Source of the DNA: Ignavibacteriota bacterium
Lineage (GTDB): Bacteria; Bacteroidota; Ignavibacteria; Tepidaquicellales; Tepidaquicellaceae
Reading direction: 5' to 3'
Assembly (NCBI GenBank): GCA_016218085.1
Contig: JACREY010000008.1
Location: 1 to 64,000 of the forward strand
Length of the DNA stretch: 64,000 bases
The position numbers were made by a program, and so were the translations under genes. The notes below the pieces were generated by a model. It was not told where the DNA came from. It worked only from the letters and a program-made list of their open reading frames with translations, and did not search any database. Positions 17,666 to 26,102 of the stretch are shown here, piece after piece. Numbering within the stretch: position 1 is the first letter of the stretch; each line of letters opens with the position of its first letter.

Positions 17666-18739
17666 ATGAAAACACATAAACTAATTAGCTTTATAGCGGT
17701 TATATTTTTTGTGTTTTTGGGGCAAATATTCTCTCAAGAGGATGTGAATTATTTGCAAAAGGGTAACCAGAAGCTTGAAAGCGGGCATTATAAAAATGCC
17801 ATCAGGTATTACAGCAGTGCAATTGAAATAAATCCTACTTATGCTGAAGCTTACTACAACAGGGGGGCGGCCCATGTAGAGTTAAATGAATTTGACTTTG
17901 CGATTGCGGATTTCACAAAGGCAATCGAACTGAACAGGAATGACACGAATGCTTATATTAACAGGGGAATATGCTACCTGCAGAAAGAAGAATACGAACT
18001 GGCAATAAAAGATTTTAATACAGCTCTAAAACTCCAGCCTGATGATGAAGTAGCTGTATTTAACCGCGGATTTGCTTATGATAACCTCAAGAAATATGAT
18101 TTGGCTCTTCTTGATTATCTGCAGTCACTTTCCGCAAAGCAGGATGACCTTGATGCATTAAATAATCTTGGAATGATATACAGGAAACAGAAGAACTATG
18201 ATTCTGCATATATCTGCTTTAACAGGGCAATTCAATACAGTCCTGATGATTATGAAGCCTACTTTAACAGGGCAAACCTGAACAAATTCCTGAAGAAATA
18301 TAAGGATTCGGAAAATGACTTCGATGAAGCATTAAGGTTGAATCCTGATTATGCTCCATTATATAATGGGAGGGGATATTTATATCTTCTTACCAGGGAT
18401 TACGAAAAAGCTCTGGTTGATTTTAATAATGCAATCAGGCTGGATGAAAACTATGCATTCGCATATAATAACAGGGGATTTGCATATTGTCAGCTGAACA
18501 ATTGCGAAGATGCCATAAAAGATTTCGATAAATCGATTTCCCTGAAACCGGATAACCATTCTGCTTTCAGCAACAGGGGAAATACATATTATAAAGAAGG
18601 GAAATTCCTCGAAGCCGTACGCGACTGGGAAAATGCAATTAAGCTGAATTACAAGCTCTACAAGGAACTGACGGCAAAAATTAACGAAGCAAATCTGAGA
18701 ATTACCGATGCCATAGGCGGAGGCGAATCCAGAAAATAG
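17666..18739 (+). CDS. exported tetratricopeptide-repeat protein
   Basis: 357 residues. A signal peptide (MKTHKLISFIAVIFFVFLGQIFSQ) is followed by about nine consecutive 34-residue TPR units with the typical A-x-x-x-Y-x-N-R-G-x-A pattern (AEAYYNRGAAH, TNAYINRGICY and so on) to the C-terminus. No catalytic domain. It probably acts as a periplasmic protein-protein scaffold. It is transcribed alone and ends before a strong hairpin at 18769. Confidence 0.88.
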   Translation: MKTHKLISFIAVIFFVFLGQIFSQEDVNYLQKGNQKLESGHYKNAIRYYSSAIEINPTYAEAYYNRGAAHVELNEFDFAIADFTKAIELNRNDTNAYINRGICYLQKEEYELAIKDFNTALKLQPDDEVAVFNRGFAYDNLKKYDLALLDYLQSLSAKQDDLDALNNLGMIYRKQKNYDSAYICFNRAIQYSPDDYEAYFNRANLNKFLKKYKDSENDFDEALRLNPDYAPLYNGRGYLYLLTRDYEKALVDFNNAIRLDENYAFAYNNRGFAYCQLNNCEDAIKDFDKSISLKPDNHSAFSNRGNTYYKEGKFLEAVRDWENAIKLNYKLYKELTAKINEANLRITDAIGGGESRK

Positions 18740-18768
18740 AAATATCCGGGTCAATAGTTCTAAATTTT

Positions 18769-18832
18769 ATTGCGAATATTGCAAATTATTTTTAAGTTGC
18801 ATATTCGCAATTTATTTTTTATATTTTTAACA
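18769..18832 (+). terminator. hairpin terminator after the TPR gene
   Basis: ATTGCGAATATTGCAA (18769-18784) pairs with TTGCATATTCGCAAT (18797-18811), with one bulged base, and is followed by a T-rich run. It begins 30 bases past the TPR gene stop. Confidence 0.65.
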
Positions 18833-18906
18833 GATTAACGGTGTTTATTTTTTATAATAATTTAGGAAACTGATTAAATTTTTCAAAAAATTTAAAAAAT
18901 AAAACC

Positions 18907-19350
18907 ATGAAAAAAATATTGTACCTGTCGGTCATCGCTTTAGCATTATTTTCTTCCTGCCAGAATAATCCGGTAATAGTGGAGGAAAATAAAATTAATA
19001 TGACAAATTCCTGGACTCCTGTATACTCCGTCACCTCTCTGCATACTTATTCAGGTGATGTTATCGGAAAAAATTTCAGTTTAGGCTACGGTAACTTTTC
19101 AAATTGTACAATGGTGAGAATTAAGATTAAATACAAATCAACTTACCAGAAATGGTGTCTCCCGCCTTCTTTATATGTTGCCGGCTGCGGAGCAGCTTAT
19201 CTAAGGAGTGACGTTTATTCTACGTTCGATTCAATTTTTAAATTAGCACCTAATGATTCAATAAGAGAGATTGGCGGATTTGTAAAAAATGGTAAGCTGC
19301 AATTTGACACTTTGATTATTATGAAGGGGTATCCTAATTTTGATCAGTAG
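18907..19350 (+). CDS. small lipoprotein of unknown function
   Basis: 147 residues starting MKKILYLSVIALALFSSC; the lipobox LFSSC predicts signal peptidase II cleavage and lipidation at Cys18. The mature part is beta-rich, with three further Cys (SNCTM, KWCLPP, AGCGAAY) that might form a disulphide. No recognised domain. It stands alone between the TPR gene and the tRNA. Confidence 0.75.
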   Translation: MKKILYLSVIALALFSSCQNNPVIVEENKINMTNSWTPVYSVTSLHTYSGDVIGKNFSLGYGNFSNCTMVRIKIKYKSTYQKWCLPPSLYVAGCGAAYLRSDVYSTFDSIFKLAPNDSIREIGGFVKNGKLQFDTLIIMKGYPNFDQ

Positions 19351-19441
19351 GATTCTGAAATTTATTTTACTCTAATATTGCAGAAGATTTTCTACGAAAA
19401 GAAACCTTCTTAAACAGGGAATTCTCTAATTTTATCTAAAT

Positions 19442-19478
19442 AAAAAAATAGCCTTGAAGTTTTTGCTTCAAGGCTATT
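19442..19478 (-). terminator. terminator of tRNA-Ser
   Basis: A perfect 13-bp stem (AATAGCCTTGAAG at 19447-19459, CTTCAAGGCTATT at 19466-19478) with a 6-base loop is followed on the minus strand by seven T (complement of 19442-19448). It directly follows the tRNA 3' end. Confidence 0.88.
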
Positions 19479-19480
19479 TG

Positions 19481-19569
19481 CGGAAGGGGAGAGATTCGAA
19501 CTCTCGGTACAGTTTAACCCGTACGCAAGTTTAGCAAACTTGTGGTTTCAGCCACTCACCCACCCTTCC
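19481..19569 (-). tRNA. tRNA-Ser (anticodon GCT)
   Basis: Read on the minus strand: acceptor arms GGAAGGG/CCCTTCC, D-arm GAGTGGCTGAAACCAC region, anticodon stem CAAGT/ACTTG with loop TTGCTAA (anticodon GCT), a long variable arm typical of class II tRNAs and a T-arm GAGAG-TTCGAAT-CTCTC. The discriminator base is G. CCA is not encoded. Confidence 0.95.
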
Positions 19570-19646
19570 GTGGTATAACTGAAATATTGTTTAACAGGGA
19601 AAATTACAAATTTATTCCTCTTTATTCAATATAAATAATTGCGTAT

Positions 19647-19994
19647 TTAAGTTTTGATGTAATTCTCGAATTCAGACAGAATTTTCATCTGAATTCCGAG
19701 AAACTTAGCATACAATGATTCGATGTTCCCGAAATCTTCATTTTCCTTTGAAGCTTTTTCGAGAGTAGCAAGCACTTCATAGCCTGATTGGGAGCCGATA
19801 CTGCCGTATGAGGATTTAAGCTTGTGCGCAATTTTTGAAATTTCCGTATAATTCTTTTCCTGTATATACTGATTAAATTCCTGAATATCCAATCCGGTCT
19901 GCTCCTTAAATAATTCATAAAAAGAAGCCATTTCTTCTTTTGAGTTCCCGACAATTTGTTTTAGTGTTTCAAAATTCAGAATTCCTTCAGTCAT
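19647..19994 (-). CDS. histidine phosphotransfer (HPt) protein
   Basis: 115 residues, a lone HPt four-helix bundle. The phospho-accepting His57 lies in ISKIAHKLKSSYGSIGS, the standard HPt helix. It passes phosphate between a hybrid kinase receiver and a response regulator in the cytoplasm. Nine bases after mutL, so it is read through from the mutL/ftsY operon although functionally unrelated. Likely partners are the receiver-only proteins at 6420 and 11505 and the hybrid kinase at 11965. Confidence 0.88.
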   Translation of the reverse strand: MTEGILNFETLKQIVGNSKEEMASFYELFKEQTGLDIQEFNQYIQEKNYTEISKIAHKLKSSYGSIGSQSGYEVLATLEKASKENEDFGNIESLYAKFLGIQMKILSEFENYIKT

Positions 19995-20003
19995 AATATT
20001 ATT

Positions 20004-21827
20004 TTAAGTTCTGCTGAATCTTTTGTCCAGTTCTTCAGTTGTAATCCGGATTACTGTTGGTCTTCCGTGCGGGCATACGTATGGCATTTTGCAGGCAAAG
20101 AGGCTGTCTATCAGTCCGAGCATTTCCTGTCTTTGCAGTTTATCGCCTGATTTAATTGCACTCCTGCAGGCGAATGATTTTGCAAGGTTATCTCGCTTTT
20201 CGAGCTTCAGTTTTAGCTCATACTCCTTGAACTGGTCAATCAGTTCCTGGAATATTTTATTTTCATCACCTATTTTTACGTCAGAAGGAAGTCCCGTAAG
20301 TTCGATTTTATCTTCCTTCAAAAGCCTGAAATTAAATCCGAGTGATTTCAACTCTTCTCTTATGCCTTCTGCTATATGATAATCAATTTTCGACAGATAT
20401 AAAACTATCGGAATCAGAAGCTGTTGTGAAAATGAAGCCTGTGAATCCAGCATCAGCACAGCTTTTTCGTACAGCACGCGTTCGTGTGCTGCGTGCTGGT
20501 CTATTATCATCAGCCCTGTTTCCGTCTGGCACATTATATACTTAACCTGAAACTGCCACAGGTTAAATTCTTCCGATTCCGAAATTTTATGCTCGAAAAG
20601 ATTTTTCTTTTCTTCTGCGGGCTGTTCAGGCTCTTTACTGCTGAAAAGTTCGTTTGTGATTTCGGAATAAGACAGGATATTTGCTGTTGATTCTTTTTTT
20701 TCAAAAGGTCTGGAGCCGAATATATCTTTTTTCGGTTGTGAAAATGAAAAACTTTTATTCGTTAATTCCTTATGCATTAGTCCGGAGCTTTTATCAGGCT
20801 GCTCCTCGGAAGGGGAGAATCCAATATCGAATACGATATTTGCGTTTCTCAGTGCAGTGCGTACGGAATTCTTAATAAACCCGAACATTGCACTTTCGTC
20901 CTCGAATTTTACTTCCAGTTTTGAAGGATGAACATTTACATCAACTTTACGCGGGTCAAGGTTTATGAAAATAAAGAATGACGGATAATTTCCTTTTTCA
21001 ATTAAATCATCATATCCCGAATAAACTGCGAAATTCAGGGACTTGCTTGTTATGAACCTGTTGTTAAGGTAAAAATACTGGTCTGCTTTGGATTTTTTCG
21101 TAAAATTTGGTCTGGCAATATAGCCGTTAAGGCTGATGAGGTTGTTTCCGGATTCAATTTTTACAAGTGACTCTGAAAAGTTTGCATTAAACAGCTCGGA
21201 AAGCCGTTTTATCAGAGTAGTTCTTTTTAAATCGAACAGTTTTTCATCGTTGTTATAAAATGCAAAAGAGATATCAGGATTTGAAATTGCAAGCTTGACA
21301 AACGTATCGTAGATATGCCTGAATTCTGTTGTATCAGATTTAAGAAAATTTCTCCTTGCAGGCGTGTTATAAAAAATATTCTTCACTGCCACCGAAGTGC
21401 CGGAATCGCAGCTTGTTTTCGAAACCTGAATTACTTCGTCCCCTTCTACTTTAATAAGAGTTCCGACATCTTCATCTGGTGTTCGGGTTTTCATCTCGAC
21501 CTGGGAAATCGAACAAATGGATGCAAGAGCTTCGCCCCTGAACCCGAGCGTATTTATGCATTCAAGGTCTTCTACGGATGATATCTTGCTTGTAGAGTGC
21601 CTCTGGAAGCACATCACGGCGTCTTCTTCAGTCATTCCGCTTCCGTTATCTATTACCTGAATAATCGATTTGCCTGAATCCTTAACCAGTAGTGAGATTT
21701 CTGTTGCGCCGGAATCTATCGAGTTTTCCATTAGCTCTTTGACTACAGATTCGGGACGGTTCACTACTTCACCTGCGGCAATTTTATTGGCTATTGTATG
21801 GGGTAATATTTTTATTTTATTCTGCAA
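20004..21827 (-). CDS. mutL: DNA mismatch repair protein MutL
   Basis: 607 residues. The GHKL ATPase N-terminus carries ENSIDSGA, DNGSGM and GFRGEALASI. The C-terminal domain has the endonuclease motif DQHA-x2-E-x4-E (IDQHAAHERVLYE), the ACR motif (FACRSAIKSG) and CPHGRPT. It is therefore a nicking MutL of the type found in bacteria without MutH. The start is TTG at 21827, two bases after the DUF421 gene, in one operon with ftsY. Confidence 0.95.
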   Translation of the reverse strand: MQNKIKILPHTIANKIAAGEVVNRPESVVKELMENSIDSGATEISLLVKDSGKSIIQVIDNGSGMTEEDAVMCFQRHSTSKISSVEDLECINTLGFRGEALASICSISQVEMKTRTPDEDVGTLIKVEGDEVIQVSKTSCDSGTSVAVKNIFYNTPARRNFLKSDTTEFRHIYDTFVKLAISNPDISFAFYNNDEKLFDLKRTTLIKRLSELFNANFSESLVKIESGNNLISLNGYIARPNFTKKSKADQYFYLNNRFITSKSLNFAVYSGYDDLIEKGNYPSFFIFINLDPRKVDVNVHPSKLEVKFEDESAMFGFIKNSVRTALRNANIVFDIGFSPSEEQPDKSSGLMHKELTNKSFSFSQPKKDIFGSRPFEKKESTANILSYSEITNELFSSKEPEQPAEEKKNLFEHKISESEEFNLWQFQVKYIMCQTETGLMIIDQHAAHERVLYEKAVLMLDSQASFSQQLLIPIVLYLSKIDYHIAEGIREELKSLGFNFRLLKEDKIELTGLPSDVKIGDENKIFQELIDQFKEYELKLKLEKRDNLAKSFACRSAIKSGDKLQRQEMLGLIDSLFACKMPYVCPHGRPTVIRITTEELDKRFSRT

Positions 21828-21829
21828 GC

Positions 21830-22342
21830 TTAATCTGTCTTTTTAATAATTTTATGGGGTCTTCTTCTGCTGACCGATTTATTTTTATAGTTATCTGAAA
21901 TTATGCTGATATTACCGTCTGTTTCCATCACAGCAAGGTTTACATCTACTATGTTTTCAACACCGTGCTCCCTTACTGCCGATTCGATTTCTTCAACAGG
22001 TATTTTCACTTTGTCGAGATTCTTCTTTAAAAGTTTCCCGTTATGAATAAGTATTACAGGATCGCCTTCAATCAGTTCGCTTGCCTTCTTGTACCTGTAT
22101 GTGATGAATTTCAGAATGACATTTACTATAAACAGTGAAACTGCTGCAATTATTCCGCCCAGAAGGCTGTTATCGGGACCGACCATTGCATTCTGCACAG
22201 CGTTGCTTATCAGCAGAATAAAAACAAGGTCAATCACGGAAAGCTGCGCAAGTTCTTTCTTCCCTGCAACCCTTATGGCAATAATTATAAACAAATACAC
22301 TACAACGCTTCTTCCCGCTATTTCGAGAATGCCGTTTATCAT
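21830..22342 (-). CDS. DUF421 (YetF-like) membrane protein
   Basis: 170 residues: three N-terminal membrane helices (about 8-25, 35-55, 62-80) and a cytoplasmic C-terminal domain with the pattern ELIEGDPVILIHNGKLLKK typical of the YetF family. In Bacillus such proteins are linked to spore and envelope functions; here the role is unknown. It overlaps ftsY by four bases and precedes mutL by two, so it is translationally coupled. Confidence 0.85.
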   Translation of the reverse strand: MINGILEIAGRSVVVYLFIIIAIRVAGKKELAQLSVIDLVFILLISNAVQNAMVGPDNSLLGGIIAAVSLFIVNVILKFITYRYKKASELIEGDPVILIHNGKLLKKNLDKVKIPVEEIESAVREHGVENIVDVNLAVMETDGNISIISDNYKNKSVSRRRPHKIIKKTD

Positions 22343-23283
22343 TTTTCAAATAGTGCTTTTATGAATTCTTCGCTTTCGAAAATCTGAAGGTCGTCTATCT
22401 GTTCTCCTACACCAATAAATCTTACGGGAATCTTCATTTCGTTATTAATCTTAATAACTATCCCACCCTTTGCTGTACCGTCCAGTTTTGTAAGTATAAT
22501 TCCGGTAACTTTTCCGAGAGCATTTGAAAATTCCTTTACCTGATTTAGTCCGTTCTGACCTGTGGTTGCATCTATTACTATGAAAATTTCGTTGGGAATA
22601 TCGGGAATTACCTTTTGCATAACCCTCTGGATTTTTTTAAGTTCTTCCATCAGGTGCAATTTGTTGTGAAGCCTGCCTGCCGTATCCACTATTACTACGT
22701 CTGTATTTCTTGAAACTGCCGCTTTCACCGTATCGAATGCAACTGCCGCAGGATCTGTGCTGTGCGGATTCTGAATAATTTCCACCCCTGCCTTATTAGC
22801 CCATATTTCGAGCTGTTCATTTGCAGCTGCCCTGAAAGTATCTGCAGATCCTATCAAAACTGTTTTTCCCGTTTTTTTGAAATTATATGCAAGTTTTCCT
22901 ATCGAAGTTGTCTTTCCTACGCCGTTTACTCCAACTATCATTATGACATAGGGCTTTTTGGTAATGTTAAAGTCGAAAGTTTTGAATTCTGATGCAGATT
23001 CCGAAAATACTTTTTTTATTTCATCAGTTACAAGCTTGTTAAGTTCTTTTTCGTTTTCGTATTTATCGGTTTTTGCTCTTTCCTTTATATTGGAAATGAT
23101 TTTTTCTGAAGTATCGAATCCCATATCCGAGAGTAAGAATATTTCCTCGAGTTCAGACAGAAATTCATCGTCTATTTTAGCTTTTGAATTAATTAACCTG
23201 CTGACTTTGTCAATCAGACCGCCTTTCGTTCTTGATAGTCCTTCTTTTAGTTTTGTGAAACCAATTTTATCTAAAAATGACAT
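22339..23283 (-). CDS. ftsY: signal recognition particle receptor FtsY
   Basis: 314 residues with the NG domain only; the acidic A domain seen in E. coli is lacking, as in many Bacteroidota. G1 is GVNGVGKTTS, DTAGRLHNK is G3 and TKLDGTAKGG is G4/G5. It docks SRP-ribosome complexes at the inner membrane for cotranslational insertion. It starts at ATG 23283, seven bases after the acyl-CoA dehydrogenase gene. Confidence 0.96.
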   Translation of the reverse strand: MSFLDKIGFTKLKEGLSRTKGGLIDKVSRLINSKAKIDDEFLSELEEIFLLSDMGFDTSEKIISNIKERAKTDKYENEKELNKLVTDEIKKVFSESASEFKTFDFNITKKPYVIMIVGVNGVGKTTSIGKLAYNFKKTGKTVLIGSADTFRAAANEQLEIWANKAGVEIIQNPHSTDPAAVAFDTVKAAVSRNTDVVIVDTAGRLHNKLHLMEELKKIQRVMQKVIPDIPNEIFIVIDATTGQNGLNQVKEFSNALGKVTGIILTKLDGTAKGGIVIKINNEMKIPVRFIGVGEQIDDLQIFESEEFIKALFEK

Positions 23284-23290
23284 AATTTGT

Positions 23291-24436
23291 CTAGAAATAA
23301 TTTAATATTTGTTTTGCAATAATCATTCTTTGCACTTCTGATGTGCCTTCGCCGATAGTAACGAGTTTGACATCCCTGTACAGCTTTTCTACCGGGAAGT
23401 CCTTTGTGAATCCGTATCCGCCGAAAACCTGCACAGCTTCATTAGTTGCCCTTGTTGCAACTTCGCTTGCAAACAGCTTTGCCATTGATGCAATCATATT
23501 TATATCCTGTCCGTTTTCTTTCATGAATGAAGACTTGTAAATAAGCAGTCTTGCAGCTTCTATATCTGCGGCTATCTCTGCAATTTTAAACTGAGTTGCC
23601 TGAAATTCGGAAAGTGTTTTTCCGAACTGCTTTCTTTCCTTTGAATATTTTATGATATTATCCAGCGCGCCTTGTGCAATTCCGAGGGAAAGCGCTGCTA
23701 TTGCAATCCTGCCGCCGTCGAGTATTTTCATAACTTGAATAAATCCTTCATTCTCTTTTCCGATGAGGCTTTCAAACGGTACTTTTACATTATCAAAAAT
23801 AAGTTCAGCCGTATCAGAAGACCGCATGCCGAGCTTGTTTTCCTTTTTGCCGACCAGAAATCCATCCATCCCTTTTTCGAGTATGAATGCAGATATTCCT
23901 TTTTTGGGATTTGTTTTATCCGTTACTGCCGTAACCACAGCAACCTGTCCGACAGAGCCCTGCGTAATAAAAACCTTGCTGCCGTTGAGAAGGTAATAAC
24001 CGTCTTTCTTTTCAGCAAATGAACGCATAGCAGAAGCATCGCTGCCTGAAACATTTTCAGTCAGTCCCCATGCTCCGAGCTTCTTGCCTGATGTTAAATC
24101 CGGAAGATATTTCTTTTTCTGCTCTTCACTACCGAAAGAATAAATGTGGTTTGTGCAAAGTCCGTTATGCGAAGCAATGGTCAATCCGACAGAGGGGTCG
24201 ATGCGTGAGATTTCCTCTATTATAATTGCATATTCCGTTACGGAAAAACCTGAGCCTCCGTATTCTTCAGGGAAAATTATTCCCATAAAACCAAGCTCAC
24301 CGAGTTTATTCACTATTTCGTGAGGAAATTCCTGTGTTTCGTCGAACTTCATTACTTGCGGGGCAATTTCCTTTTCAGCAAAGTCCCTTGCGAGTTTTTT
24401 AACCTCGAGCTCTCTTTCGGATAAATTGAAATCCAT
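23291..24436 (-). CDS. acyl-CoA dehydrogenase (short-chain type)
   Basis: 381 residues, normal family length. FAD enzyme that oxidises acyl-CoA to enoyl-CoA. GAWGLTENVSGSDA and VFITQGSVGQVAVV are FAD and substrate loops. GGYGFTKDFPVEKLYRD and IGEGTSEVQRM contain the catalytic Glu in the position used by short-chain and butyryl-CoA dehydrogenases. Chain length cannot be fixed, though a C4 substrate would fit with the mutase at 248-1891. First gene of the leftward ftsY-mutL operon. Confidence 0.92.
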   Translation of the reverse strand: MDFNLSERELEVKKLARDFAEKEIAPQVMKFDETQEFPHEIVNKLGELGFMGIIFPEEYGGSGFSVTEYAIIIEEISRIDPSVGLTIASHNGLCTNHIYSFGSEEQKKKYLPDLTSGKKLGAWGLTENVSGSDASAMRSFAEKKDGYYLLNGSKVFITQGSVGQVAVVTAVTDKTNPKKGISAFILEKGMDGFLVGKKENKLGMRSSDTAELIFDNVKVPFESLIGKENEGFIQVMKILDGGRIAIAALSLGIAQGALDNIIKYSKERKQFGKTLSEFQATQFKIAEIAADIEAARLLIYKSSFMKENGQDINMIASMAKLFASEVATRATNEAVQVFGGYGFTKDFPVEKLYRDVKLVTIGEGTSEVQRMIIAKQILNYF

Positions 24437-24505
24437 TGTATTAATTATTTGATTTATGATGTTTTAAATTGCTAACAACTTAACTGTATATATAAGTTCT
24501 CAATA

Positions 24506-24976
24506 TTAATTTTCATTTGCAATGCTTTCGCTGCCGCTGAAGAGGTTGTTCAGGTTAAGCGCAGGCGCTTTTGATTTTGTAGCGAGGAAAACGTAGGTTC
24601 TTGCCAGATGGTCTTTCCCGGCGCCAAGAACCGTACTAACCAGTCCGAGATTTTCCTTCAGCTTATCCGGATTGATTTCCTTGAAAATTATGTTCCAGAT
24701 TGAGACTTCCAGAGCATTTATTGCAGTCTGTACTTCAAATAAATCATATCCTGAAGAAAATCTCTCTGTCGCTATTTTTTCGGTATAGTTCAGCATTGGC
24801 AGAAGTTCTTTTTTCCTGACGCACTGAATAACTTTTTTCAGCAGGTTTTCGAGTTTTTCCTTTGTTTTTTCCTGACCGACTTTTTTGTAGCCTTTTAATT
24901 TGTCTTTATAAACCGATTTATAAGCTTCCGAAATTATTTTATCGGAATTGCTTTCAAGCAATCTTATTAATTCCAT
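24506..24976 (-). CDS. RsbRD N-terminal-domain-like sensor protein
   Basis: 156 residues, all helical and soluble. The pattern LLESNSDKIISEAYKSVYK, then RFSSGYDLFEVQTAINALEVSIWNII, resembles the sensory N-terminal domain of RsbR-type stressosome co-antagonists (globin-like four-helix fold). No STAS domain is attached and no rsb genes are seen around it. It may be a stand-alone sensor or bind another partner. Transcribed alone, about 60 bases from its neighbours. Confidence 0.6.
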   Translation of the reverse strand: MELIRLLESNSDKIISEAYKSVYKDKLKGYKKVGQEKTKEKLENLLKKVIQCVRKKELLPMLNYTEKIATERFSSGYDLFEVQTAINALEVSIWNIIFKEINPDKLKENLGLVSTVLGAGKDHLARTYVFLATKSKAPALNLNNLFSGSESIANEN

Positions 24977-25035
24977 AACAGTTTATTTAATTTATGAAAA
25001 TAATTAATTTATGTTATCTTTTCAATATTTATTAT

Positions 25036-26061
25036 TTATACAGCTTCATATTTAATCCTGGGCATTGCCCGGGAATTAAATGTGACATCGTTAAAAATTG
25101 CTTTATCATTTGTGTGCATGTACTTGAAATATCCTGTAATACCCACCATTCCAGCATTATCCGTTGAATACGACGGTTCGGGGAGATAAATTCTGTAACC
25201 CTTATTAATCAGCGAGCTGAACTTCTCTTTTAATCCTGTGTTTGCGGATACTCCTCCGGAAACAGAAATACTTTTTATATTCAGGTTCTCCGCGGCTTTT
25301 TTAGCTTTCAAAAAAAGGCTGTCTACGACTGCTTTCTGAAAAGATGCACAGATATTTGCGGTTAACTTATCATTATTATCCTCTATGTAATTAATTTCAC
25401 GCAGGAAATAAAGTACCGAAGTTTTTATCCCTGAAAATGAAAAATCATACGGCTTGTTTTTTATATGGGCCAGAGGGAATTTATGAAAATCAGGATTTCC
25501 TTTTTTTGCAAGCCTGTCAATTTCAGGTCCGCCCGGATAACCCAGTCCGAGCATCTTTGCAACCTTGTCAAATGCTTCACCTGCTGCATCATCAACTGTT
25601 GTGCCGAGTAGGTTGTGCCTGAAAAAATCCTGCACTTCAATTAACAGTGTGTGTCCACCGGAGACAATCAAAGAGATAAAAGGAAATTCGAATTTTTCTT
25701 TTTGAATAAAAGAAGAATAAATATGTCCCTGAATATGATTAACAGGAACAAAAGGCACTTTTAAGGATAAAGCAAGGGATTTTGCAAAGTTCAGACCGAT
25801 TAAAAGTGCGCCAATCAGTCCGGGTTCAGATGTTGCCGCTACTATATTAATATCCTTCAAGTGAATATTTGCTTCTTTAAGTGCCTTTTCAGTTATTTCC
25901 ACAATGCTTTTCAGGTGTTCCCGTGATGCTATTTCGGGAACGACACCGCCGAATTCTGAGTGAAAGTACTGAGAAAGTATCACATTAGACAAAACGGTAT
26001 CATTTTTCAGCACAGCTGCAGAAGTTTCATCGCAAGACGTCTCAAAAGCCAAAGTGTACAT
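25036..26061 (-). CDS. tsaD: tRNA threonylcarbamoyladenosine synthase subunit TsaD
   Basis: 341 residues, standard length. With TsaB, TsaE and TsaC it makes the t6A37 modification of ANN-reading tRNAs. Motifs: FETSCDETSAAV at the N-terminus, the metal-binding HIQGHIYSS, ISLIVSGGHT, TVDDAAGEAFDKVAKMLGLG and SVSGGVSANTGL. It is divergent from the secreted GATase-like gene by about 40 bp. Confidence 0.97.
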   Translation of the reverse strand: MYTLAFETSCDETSAAVLKNDTVLSNVILSQYFHSEFGGVVPEIASREHLKSIVEITEKALKEANIHLKDINIVAATSEPGLIGALLIGLNFAKSLALSLKVPFVPVNHIQGHIYSSFIQKEKFEFPFISLIVSGGHTLLIEVQDFFRHNLLGTTVDDAAGEAFDKVAKMLGLGYPGGPEIDRLAKKGNPDFHKFPLAHIKNKPYDFSFSGIKTSVLYFLREINYIEDNNDKLTANICASFQKAVVDSLFLKAKKAAENLNIKSISVSGGVSANTGLKEKFSSLINKGYRIYLPEPSYSTDNAGMVGITGYFKYMHTNDKAIFNDVTFNSRAMPRIKYEAV

Positions 26062-26102
26062 ATTATATTGAAGTTTTTATATATTAAAATTAATTTGATT
26101 AT

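Noticed and set aside
23672-24022. Plus-strand open frame inside the acyl-CoA dehydrogenase gene
   Set aside because: Antisense shadow of a conserved enzyme with no start signal or recognisable motif.
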